DNA of 64,000 nt. Origin: Streptomyces cacaoi (GTDB lineage: Bacteria; Actinomycetota; Actinomycetes; Streptomycetales; Streptomycetaceae). Where the stretch lies: NCBI RefSeq assembly GCF_006539165.1, contig NZ_BJMM01000027.1:36903-100902 (forward strand). Direction: 5' to 3'. This document shows positions 26,742 to 34,226 of the stretch, piece by piece; position 1 is the stretch's first letter; each line of letters opens with the position of its first letter. The notes beneath the pieces were generated by a model, which saw only the letters and a program-made list of their open reading frames with translations, did not search any database and was not told where the DNA came from. A program made the position numbers and the translations under genes.

Positions 26742-27407
26742 ATGACAGCGGAAACCTCGGCGCCACCCGCCCATTGGCCCGTCGGCGCCCACATCCTGTG
26801 GCGTTACCGGGCCAACGGCGCCACACATCCCCATATCTGTCGCCCCGTCACCGTCGTCCGCGATACGCCCGCTCTGCTCGCGGTCTGGGTCGCGCCGGGC
26901 ACGGTGTGTGTGAAGCCGGAGCTCGCGGACGGTACGCCGGTGCACCGCGAGCCGCTGGCCACGAGGTACACGAAGCCCCGCAGAACCACGCTTTCCCGGT
27001 GGTTCGGTACGGGAGTCCTGAAGCTGGCACGCCCGGGCGAACCGTGGTCGGTGTGGCTTTTCTGGGACAGGGACTGGCAGTTCCGGAATTTCTACGTGAA
27101 CCTGGAGGAGCCACGCACGCGCTGGGCGGGCGGGGTGGACTCCGAGGATCACTTCCTGGATCTGGAGGTCGGCCCCGACGGCAGCTGGCGCTGGCGGGAC
27201 GAGGACGAGTTCGCGCAGGCACAGCATGTCGGCCTGTTGGACGGGGAACAGGCCGAGCGGGTCCGTGCTGCCGGCCGTCGCGCCGTGGCCGCCGTCCGGG
27301 CGTGGGGCACGCCGTTCGCGGACGGCTGGGAGCGGTGGCGGCCGGATCCGCACTGGCCGGTGCCCGAACTCCCGGACGACTGGGACCGCTCGCCGTTCAA
27401 CACGTGA
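26742..27407 (+). CDS. DUF402 domain protein
   Basis: 221-residue soluble protein. The DUF402 fold covers residues about 20-185 with the conserved W-x-F-W-D-R-D-W-Q-F-R-N-F-Y-V-N-L segment (near 105-121) and the acidic DSEDHFLDLEVGPDG motif. Members include FomD, a nucleoside-diphosphate/CMP-hydrolysing enzyme of fosfomycin synthesis, and Ntdp phosphatases. The ATG lies 6 bp after a TAGTAT box; GGAGGAGG is 15 nt upstream, so either a long-spaced ribosome binding site or leaderless expression is possible. Confidence 0.8.
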   Translation: MTAETSAPPAHWPVGAHILWRYRANGATHPHICRPVTVVRDTPALLAVWVAPGTVCVKPELADGTPVHREPLATRYTKPRRTTLSRWFGTGVLKLARPGEPWSVWLFWDRDWQFRNFYVNLEEPRTRWAGGVDSEDHFLDLEVGPDGSWRWRDEDEFAQAQHVGLLDGEQAERVRAAGRRAVAAVRAWGTPFADGWERWRPDPHWPVPELPDDWDRSPFNT

Positions 27408-27536
27408 CTGCACCCACCTCCCGATGCCCCTTGATACGCCCCCATACTGCAAACGTAGGATCAACGTCCGTGAGCGTGCCGCCGTAACTCCCCTGATGAT
27501 CCGGGGAATTGACCGGCGGCCAGAGAGGAGCAGGCT

Positions 27537-28229
27537 GTGGCCAGCAGCGCGGGGGCGCACGGTCCTTCCCGGGCGTACGACGGCTTCGACCGCGCAAGCA
27601 TCGACAGGTCCGGCCAGGCCGAGGCGTTCGACGCAATCGGCGACCGGTACGACGAGGCGTTCCCGCACAAGGAAGGCCAGGTGTCGGCGGCCGCGTGGTT
27701 CAGCGGGCAACTTCCGGCCGGTGCCCGTGTGCTGGACGTCGGCTGCGGTACGGGACTGCCCACGGCACGGCAGCTCACGGACGACGGCCACCATGTCGTC
27801 GGGATCGACCTGTCCCGGGCGATGCTGAAGCTGAGCCGGGACAACGTTCCCGAGGCCGAGTTCCGCCGGCTGGATCTGGCCGACGCGGAGACCGCCGGCC
27901 TGGGCCCGTTCGACGGCGCGGTCGCGTTCTTCTCGCTGCTGATGCTCCCCCGCGCGGAGATCCCGGTGGCGCTGCGTGCGCTGCACGGGCTGATCCGGGA
28001 GGGCGGGCCCCTCGCCTTGGGCATGGTGGAGTCGGACGTCGACGACTTCGCCGTCCCGTTCCTGGGGCACACCCTCCGCGTGTCGGGTTTCCTGCGGGAC
28101 GAGCTGCGGCAGGTGGTCGAGGGAGCGGGTTTCGAGGTCGTCGGGGAGGACGCGTACGCGTTCGCTCCCGCGAGCACGGATGTGCCGCCCGAGATGCAGC
28201 TCTTCCTTCAGTGCCGGCGACGCCCATAG
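27537..28229 (+). CDS. Class I SAM-dependent methyltransferase
   Basis: 230 residues. Motif I for SAM binding is VLDVGCGTGLPTA (near residue 64); motif II acidic residue in VVGIDLSRAMLKLS; later FDGAVAFFSLLMLPRAEIPV. The fold matches Methyltransf_25/11 small-molecule methyltransferases. The GTG start has AGAGGAG about 8 nt upstream. The end of the gene lies about 50 bp before the phosphatase gene. The substrate is unknown. Confidence 0.85.
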   Translation: MASSAGAHGPSRAYDGFDRASIDRSGQAEAFDAIGDRYDEAFPHKEGQVSAAAWFSGQLPAGARVLDVGCGTGLPTARQLTDDGHHVVGIDLSRAMLKLSRDNVPEAEFRRLDLADAETAGLGPFDGAVAFFSLLMLPRAEIPVALRALHGLIREGGPLALGMVESDVDDFAVPFLGHTLRVSGFLRDELRQVVEGAGFEVVGEDAYAFAPASTDVPPEMQLFLQCRRRP

Positions 28230-28278
28230 ACCGCGAGCACCCAGCGCTGGGCGTGCGCCGGCGCGCAGCCCCGGATGG

Positions 28279-30291
28279 ATGGAAACCGAACGCGTGACGG
28301 AGCACGAAAAGCCTGCGGCGAGCAGCACGACGGAGCCTGCGCAGCCCGGCGCCGCCGCACAGGTCCCCGGTGGCCCCCAGGGCACGCCGGCGGCCCCGCG
28401 TACCCATGACGCCGTACCCGCCGAGGGGCCGGTTCCGGGCGCCCGCGCCGCGGAGGAGGCCGGGGCGGGCGGCACGGCGCCGAACGGCGGTCCTGGAGCG
28501 GCGGGTTCCGGTGGGCAGGACGGCGGCGAGCGGGCCGAGCGGGAGCGGCGGGGCGGTGACCGGCTGCGCTTCGTCGGCGCCGCCACCCGCCGGATCGCCC
28601 GCGGTGTCGATCTGGACGAGACCGTGCTGGGCCTGTGCCGCGCGAGCGTTCCCGCCTATTCCGACGCGATCCTGGTCTATCTGCGCGATCCGCTTCCGGT
28701 CGGTGACGAGAGACCGACCGGGCCGTTCGTCCTGCGGCTGCGCCGCAGCGACCGCATACCCGAGGGCCCGCTGGCCGCGCCCACGGCGGCGGCCCTCTCC
28801 GACCTGGTGCCGCCGGTGATCCCGGGCCAGGAGTTCGCGGGCGGCGACCCGGTGGCCGCTCCCGGGCTCGGGGGCGGCGCGGCCGAGTTGACCGAGGTGC
28901 GGCCGGGCGGGCCGCTGGCCGAGGTGCTGCGCGGGGTCCGGCCGGTCTTCGCGGACTCCCCCGCGGCGGGCACCGCTCTGCCCGAACTCCTCGGCCCGGG
29001 CCGGGACATTCCCGAAGGCAACCGGGCCATCCTCGCGCCGCTGCGCGGCCGTCGCCGGGTGATCGGTGCGGCGGTCTTCCTGCGCAGGCCGGAGCGCCCG
29101 GCGTTCGAGCACGAGGATCTGCTCATCGCCGCACAGTTGGCCACGCACACCGCGCTCGGTGTGGACAAGGCCGTCCTGTACGGCCGCGAGGCGTACATCG
29201 CCGACGAGTTGCAGCGCACGATGCTGCCCGACGAACTCCCCCAGCCCACCGGCGTCCAGCTGGCGAGCCGCTATCTGCCGGCGGCGGAGACGGCGCGGGT
29301 CGGCGGCGACTGGTACGACGCCATTCCGCTGCCGGGCTCCCGGGTCGCGCTGGTCGTCGGGGACGTGATGGGCCACTCGATGACCTCCGCGGCGATCATG
29401 GGCCAGTTGCGGACGACGGCACAGACCCTGGCCGGTCTCGACCTGCCGCCGCAGGAGGTGCTGCACCACCTGGACGAGCAGGCCCAGCGGCTCGGCAGCG
29501 ACCGCATGGCGACCTGTATGTACGCGGTCTACGACCCGGTGGCGCACCGCATCATCGTGGCCAACGCGGGGCATCCGCCGCCGGTGATGCTGCACCGCAG
29601 CGGCCGCGCCGAGGTGCTGCGCATCCCGGCGGGTGCGCCGATCGGCGTCGGCGGGGTGGACTTCGAGGCGGTGGAGCTGGACGCGCCGGCCGGTGCGACG
29701 CTGCTGCTGTACACCGACGGGCTCGTCGAGTCCCGGCAGCGCGATGTGTGGACCGGCATCGAGCATCTGCGCGAGAAGCTCTCGGCGACGGCCCGGCTCA
29801 CCCGCCCGGGTGCCGCCGCCCCGCTGGAGCCGCTCTGCGACGAGGTGCTCGACATCCTCGGCCCGGGTGACCGCGACGACGACATCGCCCTGCTGGCCGC
29901 CCGGTTCGACGGGATCGCGCCGAGCGATGTCGCGTACTGGTACCTCGATCCCCGGGCGCAGACGGCGCGTCAGGCGCGCAGACTCGCGCGCCGTGCGCTC
30001 TCGCGCTGGGGCCTGGAGGAGCTGACGGACTCGGTCGAGCTGCTGGTCAGCGAAGTGGTCACGAACGCCGTCCGGTATGCCGAACGCCCCATCACGCTCC
30101 GGCTGTTGCGTACCGACACGCTGCGCTGCGAGGTGGGCGACGACGTCCCGCAGCTGCCCCGGCTGCGGCAGGCGCGCGCCACGGACGAGGGCGGGCGCGG
30201 GCTGTATCTGGTGAACCGTCTCGCCCGGCGGTGGGGAGCGACCCGGCTGTCGACCGGCAAGGTCGTCTGGTTCGAACTCGCCCTGTCCTGA
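28279..30291 (+). CDS. SpoIIE-type PP2C phosphatase with GAF and HATPase domains
   Basis: 670-residue signalling protein. After a disordered N-terminus (about 95 residues), a GAF-like sensor (about 95-280) is followed by a PP2C/SpoIIE serine phosphatase domain (about 300-545: ARVGGDWYDAIPLPG, VGDVMGHSMTSAAIM, DDDIALLAARFDG) and an HATPase_c kinase domain of the anti-sigma type (about 560-665: VSEVVTNAVRYAERP, DEGGRGLYLVNRLA). Such proteins tune anti-sigma/anti-anti-sigma partner switching in streptomycetes. ATG 28279 or GTG 28294 could be the start. It is transcribed toward ahpD. Confidence 0.9.
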   Translation: METERVTEHEKPAASSTTEPAQPGAAAQVPGGPQGTPAAPRTHDAVPAEGPVPGARAAEEAGAGGTAPNGGPGAAGSGGQDGGERAERERRGGDRLRFVGAATRRIARGVDLDETVLGLCRASVPAYSDAILVYLRDPLPVGDERPTGPFVLRLRRSDRIPEGPLAAPTAAALSDLVPPVIPGQEFAGGDPVAAPGLGGGAAELTEVRPGGPLAEVLRGVRPVFADSPAAGTALPELLGPGRDIPEGNRAILAPLRGRRRVIGAAVFLRRPERPAFEHEDLLIAAQLATHTALGVDKAVLYGREAYIADELQRTMLPDELPQPTGVQLASRYLPAAETARVGGDWYDAIPLPGSRVALVVGDVMGHSMTSAAIMGQLRTTAQTLAGLDLPPQEVLHHLDEQAQRLGSDRMATCMYAVYDPVAHRIIVANAGHPPPVMLHRSGRAEVLRIPAGAPIGVGGVDFEAVELDAPAGATLLLYTDGLVESRQRDVWTGIEHLREKLSATARLTRPGAAAPLEPLCDEVLDILGPGDRDDDIALLAARFDGIAPSDVAYWYLDPRAQTARQARRLARRALSRWGLEELTDSVELLVSEVVTNAVRYAERPITLRLLRTDTLRCEVGDDVPQLPRLRQARATDEGGRGLYLVNRLARRWGATRLSTGKVVWFELALS

Positions 30292-30365
30292 CCGTTCGCG
30301 AACGCTGCTGAACTCTCCCGGGCGCCCTGGGTCTTCGGGAGGCCCGGGAGGGGCCCGGCACGCCG

Positions 30366-30408
30366 ACGCCCCGTGCCGGCCGCGACATGGCGGCCGTGCA
30401 CGGGGCGT
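30366..30408. terminator. Bidirectional terminator between the phosphatase gene and ahpD
   Basis: Outer arms ACGCCCCGTG (30366-30375) and CACGGGGCGT (30399-30408), with inner arms GGCCGC (30378-30383) and GCGGCC (30390-30395), make one long hairpin between converging genes. Confidence 0.75.
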
Positions 30409-30453
30409 TCGTCCCGGTGGATCCGGGTGCCGCGCGCGGCGGCGGCGCGAGGG

Positions 30454-30987
30454 TCAGCCGGCGAGCTGGTTCTCGGCCTCCAGGGTGGTGCCGACGGCCT
30501 GCACGACCGAGGCGATCTTGAAGGCTTCCTGGATGGTCTCGCGGTCGACACCGGCCTTGCGCAGCACCTGCTCGTGCGAGTCCAGGCACTGGCCGCAGCC
30601 GTTGATCGCGGAGACGGCGAGCGACCACAGCTCGAAGTCGGTCTTCTCGACACCGGGGTTGCCGATGACGTTCATCCGCAGGCCGGCGCGCATGGTGCCG
30701 TACTCGGGGTCCGACAGCAGGTGCCGGGTGCGGTAGAAGACGTTGTTCATCGCCATGATGGCGGCGGCCGACTTGGCGGCGGCGTACGCCTCGTCGCTCA
30801 GGTTCTCCTTGGCCTCCGGCTCCAGCGCACGCAGCGCGATGCCCGAGCGGGACGCGATGGCGCAGGCCAGAACGGTGCCCCAGAGCTGCTGCTTGGGCAG
30901 CTCGGAGTTGCCTATGACGGAGCCGAGGTTCAGCTTCAGGTCCTTCGCGTAGTCCGGAAGGGCCTGCTTGAGGTCATCGAGCGCCAT
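30454..30987 (-). CDS. ahpD: Alkyl hydroperoxide reductase AhpD
   Basis: 177-residue CMD-family thiol protein that reduces AhpC through a dihydrolipoamide-linked chain in actinobacteria. The catalytic Cys-x-x-Cys with following His is present (NGCGQCLDSHEQ). The start ATG 30987 lies 5 bp after the ahpC stop, with GGTGAG inside the end of ahpC as ribosome binding site, so translation is probably coupled. Length is normal. Confidence 0.97.
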   Translation of the reverse strand: MALDDLKQALPDYAKDLKLNLGSVIGNSELPKQQLWGTVLACAIASRSGIALRALEPEAKENLSDEAYAAAKSAAAIMAMNNVFYRTRHLLSDPEYGTMRAGLRMNVIGNPGVEKTDFELWSLAVSAINGCGQCLDSHEQVLRKAGVDRETIQEAFKIASVVQAVGTTLEAENQLAG

Positions 30988-30992
30988 GGTGA

Positions 30993-31547
30993 TCACTCAC
31001 CGGCCAGCAGCGCGACCGGGTCCAGGGTCTCGTCGCCCTTGCTCCAGTTGCAGGGGCACAGCTCGTCGGTCTGGAGGGCGTCGAGCACCCGCAGGACCTC
31101 CTTGGGGTTACGGCCGACGGAGCCGGCGGTCACCATCGTGAACTGGATCTCGTTGTTCTGGTCCACGATGAAGACGGCACGCTGCGCGAAGCCGTCCTCG
31201 CCCTCGATGCCCAGGGCACGCATCAGCTCGTGCTTGGAGTCGGCCATCATCGGGAACGGCAGGTCCGTCAGGTCCGGGTGGTCCTTGCGCCAGGCGTGGT
31301 GCACGAACTCGGAGTCGCCGGAGAAGCCCAGGATCTGCGCGTCGCGGTCCGCGAACTCGTCATTCAGCTTGCCGAAGGCCGAGATCTCGGTCGGGCAGAC
31401 GAAAGTGAAGTCCTTCGGCCAGGCGAAGATCACCTTCCACTTGCCCTCGTAGGTCTTGTGGTTGATCTGCTCGAACTCCTTGCCCTTCTCCAGCGAGACG
31501 CAGGCAGTGAGATCGAACTCGGGGAACTTGTCACCGACAGTGAGCAA
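30993..31547 (-). CDS. ahpC: Alkyl hydroperoxide reductase AhpC (peroxiredoxin)
   Basis: 184-residue 2-Cys peroxiredoxin reducing organic peroxides and peroxynitrite. The peroxidatic Cys is in DFTFVCPTEI and the resolving Cys in DELCPCNWSKGD. The start is the TTG at 31545-31547, giving MLTVGDKFPEFDL, because AAGGAG lies 6 nt upstream and this matches the normal length; no ATG or GTG fits the frame there. It is divergent from oxyR across 132 bp and is followed by ahpD. Confidence 0.97.
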   Translation of the reverse strand: MLTVGDKFPEFDLTACVSLEKGKEFEQINHKTYEGKWKVIFAWPKDFTFVCPTEISAFGKLNDEFADRDAQILGFSGDSEFVHHAWRKDHPDLTDLPFPMMADSKHELMRALGIEGEDGFAQRAVFIVDQNNEIQFTMVTAGSVGRNPKEVLRVLDALQTDELCPCNWSKGDETLDPVALLAGE

Positions 31548-31679
31548 CGCGCACTCCTTGCAGGGCGGAACGCCCCTATTTGCAGGCATTCCTCGGGGTT
31601 GGACGCCCCCACCTTGCCACAGGCCGCATTGATCGCGGAAATAGCTAAGCTTGGTGCCGTTGATTGGAGTGAGTTATCA
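31548..31679. promoter_or_regulatory. Shared ahpC/oxyR promoter region with a likely OxyR site
   Basis: The AT-richer part 31628-31679 contains AATAGCTAAGCTTGGTGC and a GTTATCA near the oxyR start. OxyR sites have the ATAG-N7-CTAT type core, and one half-site (ATAG at about 31641) is visible. AhpC expression under OxyR from this divergent region is established in streptomycetes; the exact box here is inference. Confidence 0.55.
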
Positions 31680-32729
31680 GTGACCTCAGTGCCGGACCGC
31701 AGCACCACCCGTGGCCGTCCCCGCGGTCAGGAGGCCCCGGCGCCCGGCATACCGGCACCCCGCGCCGCACAGCCCGCGCGGGGAAAGCAGCCGAGCCTCT
31801 CCCAACTGAGGGCCTTCGCCGCCGTCGCGGAGCATCTGCACTTCCGTGACGCGGCGGGCGCCATCGGCATGAGCCAGCCCGCCCTCTCCGGAGCGGTGGC
31901 CGCGCTGGAGGAGACGCTCGGGGTGCAGTTGCTGGAGAGAACCACCCGAAAGGTACTGCTCTCCCCGGCCGGTGAACGCATGGCGGCCCGCGCACGGACC
32001 GTACTGCACGCGGTCGGCGAGCTGCTGGAGGAGGCCGAGGCGGCGCGAGCGCCGTTCACCGGCGTCCTGCGGCTGGGCGTCATCCCCACCGTCGCGCCGT
32101 ATCTGCTGCCCACGGTGCTCGGGCTGGTGCACGAACGGTATCCGGACCTCGATCTTCAGGTCCACGAGGAGCAGACCGCCTCCCTGCTGGACGGTGTCTC
32201 CCAGGGGCGGCTCGATCTGCTGCTGCTCGCCCTGCCGCTGGGCGCGACCGGAGCGCCGGGGACCTCCCGGATACGGGAAATCCCGCTCTTCGAGGAGGAC
32301 TTCGTCCTCGTCACTCCGCACGATCACCCCTGTGCCGGCCGTCGCGATCTGCCCCGCTCCGTGCTGCGCGAGCTGGATCTGCTGCTGCTCGATGAGGGGC
32401 ACTGCATGCGGGACCAGGCCCTCGACATCTGCCGGGAGGCCGGACGTGCGGAAGGTCACACGGTGACGACCAGCGCGGCGGGGCTGTCCACACTGGTGCA
32501 ACTCGTCGCCGGCGGCATGGGCGTCACGCTGCTGCCGCGGACCGCCGTCCAGGTCGAGGCGGGGCGCAACGAGGCGCTGCGCACGGGGTACTTCACCGAC
32601 CCGGCGCCGCTGCGCCGGGTCGGGCTGGCCCTGCGCGCGGGCGCGGCGCGCGAGGAGGAGTTCGGCGCGTTCGCCGATGCGCTCCGCGGCGCCCTGCGCG
32701 GGCTTCCGGTACGGCTCGTCCTGCCCTGA
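31680..32729 (+). CDS. oxyR: Hydrogen-peroxide sensor OxyR (LysR family)
   Basis: 349-residue LysR regulator. The winged helix is at about residues 42-100 (SLSQLRAFAAVAEHLHFRDA, then MSQPALSGAVAALEETLGVQ). The effector domain carries the redox pair in GHCMRDQALDIC, which forms a disulfide on peroxide exposure in OxyR. An N-terminal extension of about 40 Pro/Arg-rich residues precedes the HTH. The start is GTG 31680, with GGAGTGAG upstream; a second GTG follows 9 bp later. It is divergent from ahpCD. Confidence 0.95.
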   Translation: MTSVPDRSTTRGRPRGQEAPAPGIPAPRAAQPARGKQPSLSQLRAFAAVAEHLHFRDAAGAIGMSQPALSGAVAALEETLGVQLLERTTRKVLLSPAGERMAARARTVLHAVGELLEEAEAARAPFTGVLRLGVIPTVAPYLLPTVLGLVHERYPDLDLQVHEEQTASLLDGVSQGRLDLLLLALPLGATGAPGTSRIREIPLFEEDFVLVTPHDHPCAGRRDLPRSVLRELDLLLLDEGHCMRDQALDICREAGRAEGHTVTTSAAGLSTLVQLVAGGMGVTLLPRTAVQVEAGRNEALRTGYFTDPAPLRRVGLALRAGAAREEEFGAFADALRGALRGLPVRLVLP

Positions 32730-32757
32730 CGGCGTGCCGGTGGCCTCGCCCCTCGGG

Positions 32758-33006
32758 TCACCCGTCCTCGCGGGGCGGGCGGCCCCGGCGGGGGTGGGGG
32801 CGCGCCTCGCCGGGCAGGCGGCCGGCTTCCTTGAGGGCACGCCGCAACAGGTAGTCGATCTGGGCGTTGGTGGACCGCAGTTCATCGGCGGCCCAGCGTG
32901 CCAGCGCGTCGTGCATCGCCGGGTCGAGCCGCAGCAGCACCTGCTTGCGCTGCCGCGGCCGGGGGGCCGGCGAGGCGGGCTCCTCGCCCTCGTCCCGAGC
33001 GGTCAC
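32758..33006 (-). CDS. Small Arc/ribbon-helix-helix-like protein
   Basis: 82 residues. The central part (KQVLLRLDPAMHDALARWAA, then DELRSTNAQIDYLLRRALKE) fits a ribbon-helix-helix fold, as in Arc/MetJ-type repressors. The ends are Pro/Arg/Glu-rich. The GTG start lies 10 bp after the stop of the SPFH gene on the same strand, so the two probably form an operon. It may regulate that operon; DNA binding is inference. Confidence 0.7.
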   Translation of the reverse strand: MTARDEGEEPASPAPRPRQRKQVLLRLDPAMHDALARWAADELRSTNAQIDYLLRRALKEAGRLPGEARPHPRRGRPPREDG

Positions 33007-33016
33007 CGGTCGGCCG

Positions 33017-33985
33017 TCACTGGTAGAGCGACCCGGTGTTCATCACGGGCTGCGGAGCGCGGTCCCCGCACAGCACGATCAGCAGATTGCTCACCATCGA
33101 CGCCTTGCGCTCCTCGTCCAGTTCCACGTAGTCCTGCGCCGTGATGCGTGCCAGCGCGTCCTCCACCATGCCGCACGCCCCCTCGACGATCTTCCGCCGG
33201 GCCGCGATCACGGCTCCCGCCTGCTGCCGCTGGAGCATCGCGGAGGCGATCTCGGGCGCGTAGGCGAGGTGGGTGAAGCGCGATTCGACGATGGTGACGC
33301 CGGCCGCCTGCACCCGGGCCGTCAGTTCGGCCGCGAGCTTCTCGGTGATCTCCTCGGCGTTGCCGCGCAGGGAGAGGGCGTCCTCCTCGTGGGCGTCGTA
33401 GGGGTATTCGATCGCGATGTGCCGGACGGCGGCCTCGGTCTGCGTGGAGACGAACTCGACGTAGTCGTCCACGGAGAAGGTGGCCTGCGCGGTGTCCTGC
33501 ACCTGCCAGACGACGACGGCCGCCAGCTCGATCGGGTTGCCGTACGCGTCGTTCACCTTGAGGACGGCGGTCTCGTGGTTGCGGACCCGGGTGGAGATCC
33601 GCGTCCGGGTGGTGAGCGGATTGACCCAGCGCAGGCCGTCCACCCGGATCGTGCCGGTGTAGCGGCCGAAGAGCTGGACGACCCGGGCCTCACCGGGGGC
33701 GACCATGTTGAGCCCGGCCATCCCGAAGACCGAACCGATCACCACCAGCACCCCGACGACCAGGAGCGCCGCTCCCCCGGCGGTGCTGCCGTCGGCCAGC
33801 ATCCGGCCGCCGCCGACGCAGGCGGCGGCCCCGGCCAGCACGCCGACCAGGCCGAGGAAGAGGGCCAGCCCGCCGTGCACGCTGCGGGCGGTGACCTCCC
33901 GTACCTCCGGGGTCGGCATCTCCGGCCCGCCGGCCGGCTCCGCTGTCCGTCCCCGCTCCGTGCGCTGGGTGTCGTCGAGGCTCAT
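33017..33985 (-). CDS. SPFH/Band 7 (stomatin-like) membrane protein
   Basis: 322 residues. Two adjacent transmembrane helices (GGLALFLGLVGVLAGAAACV; GGAALLVVGVLVVIGSVFGM) are followed by an SPFH domain (NMVAPGEARVVQLFGRYTGT onward, with VNDAYGNPIELAAVVVWQVQ) and a helical C-terminus (AGAVIAARRKIVEGACGMVE). SPFH proteins scaffold membrane microdomains. The start ATG 33985 has GGGAGGC 6 nt upstream. It is followed by the RHH gene. Confidence 0.9.
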   Translation of the reverse strand: MSLDDTQRTERGRTAEPAGGPEMPTPEVREVTARSVHGGLALFLGLVGVLAGAAACVGGGRMLADGSTAGGAALLVVGVLVVIGSVFGMAGLNMVAPGEARVVQLFGRYTGTIRVDGLRWVNPLTTRTRISTRVRNHETAVLKVNDAYGNPIELAAVVVWQVQDTAQATFSVDDYVEFVSTQTEAAVRHIAIEYPYDAHEEDALSLRGNAEEITEKLAAELTARVQAAGVTIVESRFTHLAYAPEIASAMLQRQQAGAVIAARRKIVEGACGMVEDALARITAQDYVELDEERKASMVSNLLIVLCGDRAPQPVMNTGSLYQ

Positions 33986-34067
33986 GGGGCCTCCCCCGTT
34001 CCTTGGTTTCCGTGGTCGACGCGGTGCGGGCGGGCGCGGGGACACCGAACGTCCGAGCACCTCGACT

Positions 34068-34093
34068 TATCGCACTGCTCTAGCAATGTGATA
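34068..34093. promoter_or_regulatory. Inverted repeat TATCGCA-N12-TGTGATA upstream of the SPFH gene
   Basis: TATCGCA (34068-34074) and TGTGATA (34087-34093) match in 6 of 7 positions. The 12-nt spacer itself has a TGCT-AG-AGCA dyad. It lies 83 bp before the SPFH start in unusually AT-rich DNA. Likely operator/promoter; the RHH protein of the same operon is one candidate regulator. Confidence 0.5.
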
Positions 34094-34226
34094 GCAGATT
34101 ACCGTCAGCGTGCCGCTCTGGCCAGTGCGCGGACTGCCCGAAACGGCGCGAGGGCGCAAAGAGTGGTCAACTCCCCTGCGCCCTCGCCGCGTTCCGGACC
34201 GGCTCCACCCGGAGCCCGGGCCGGCC

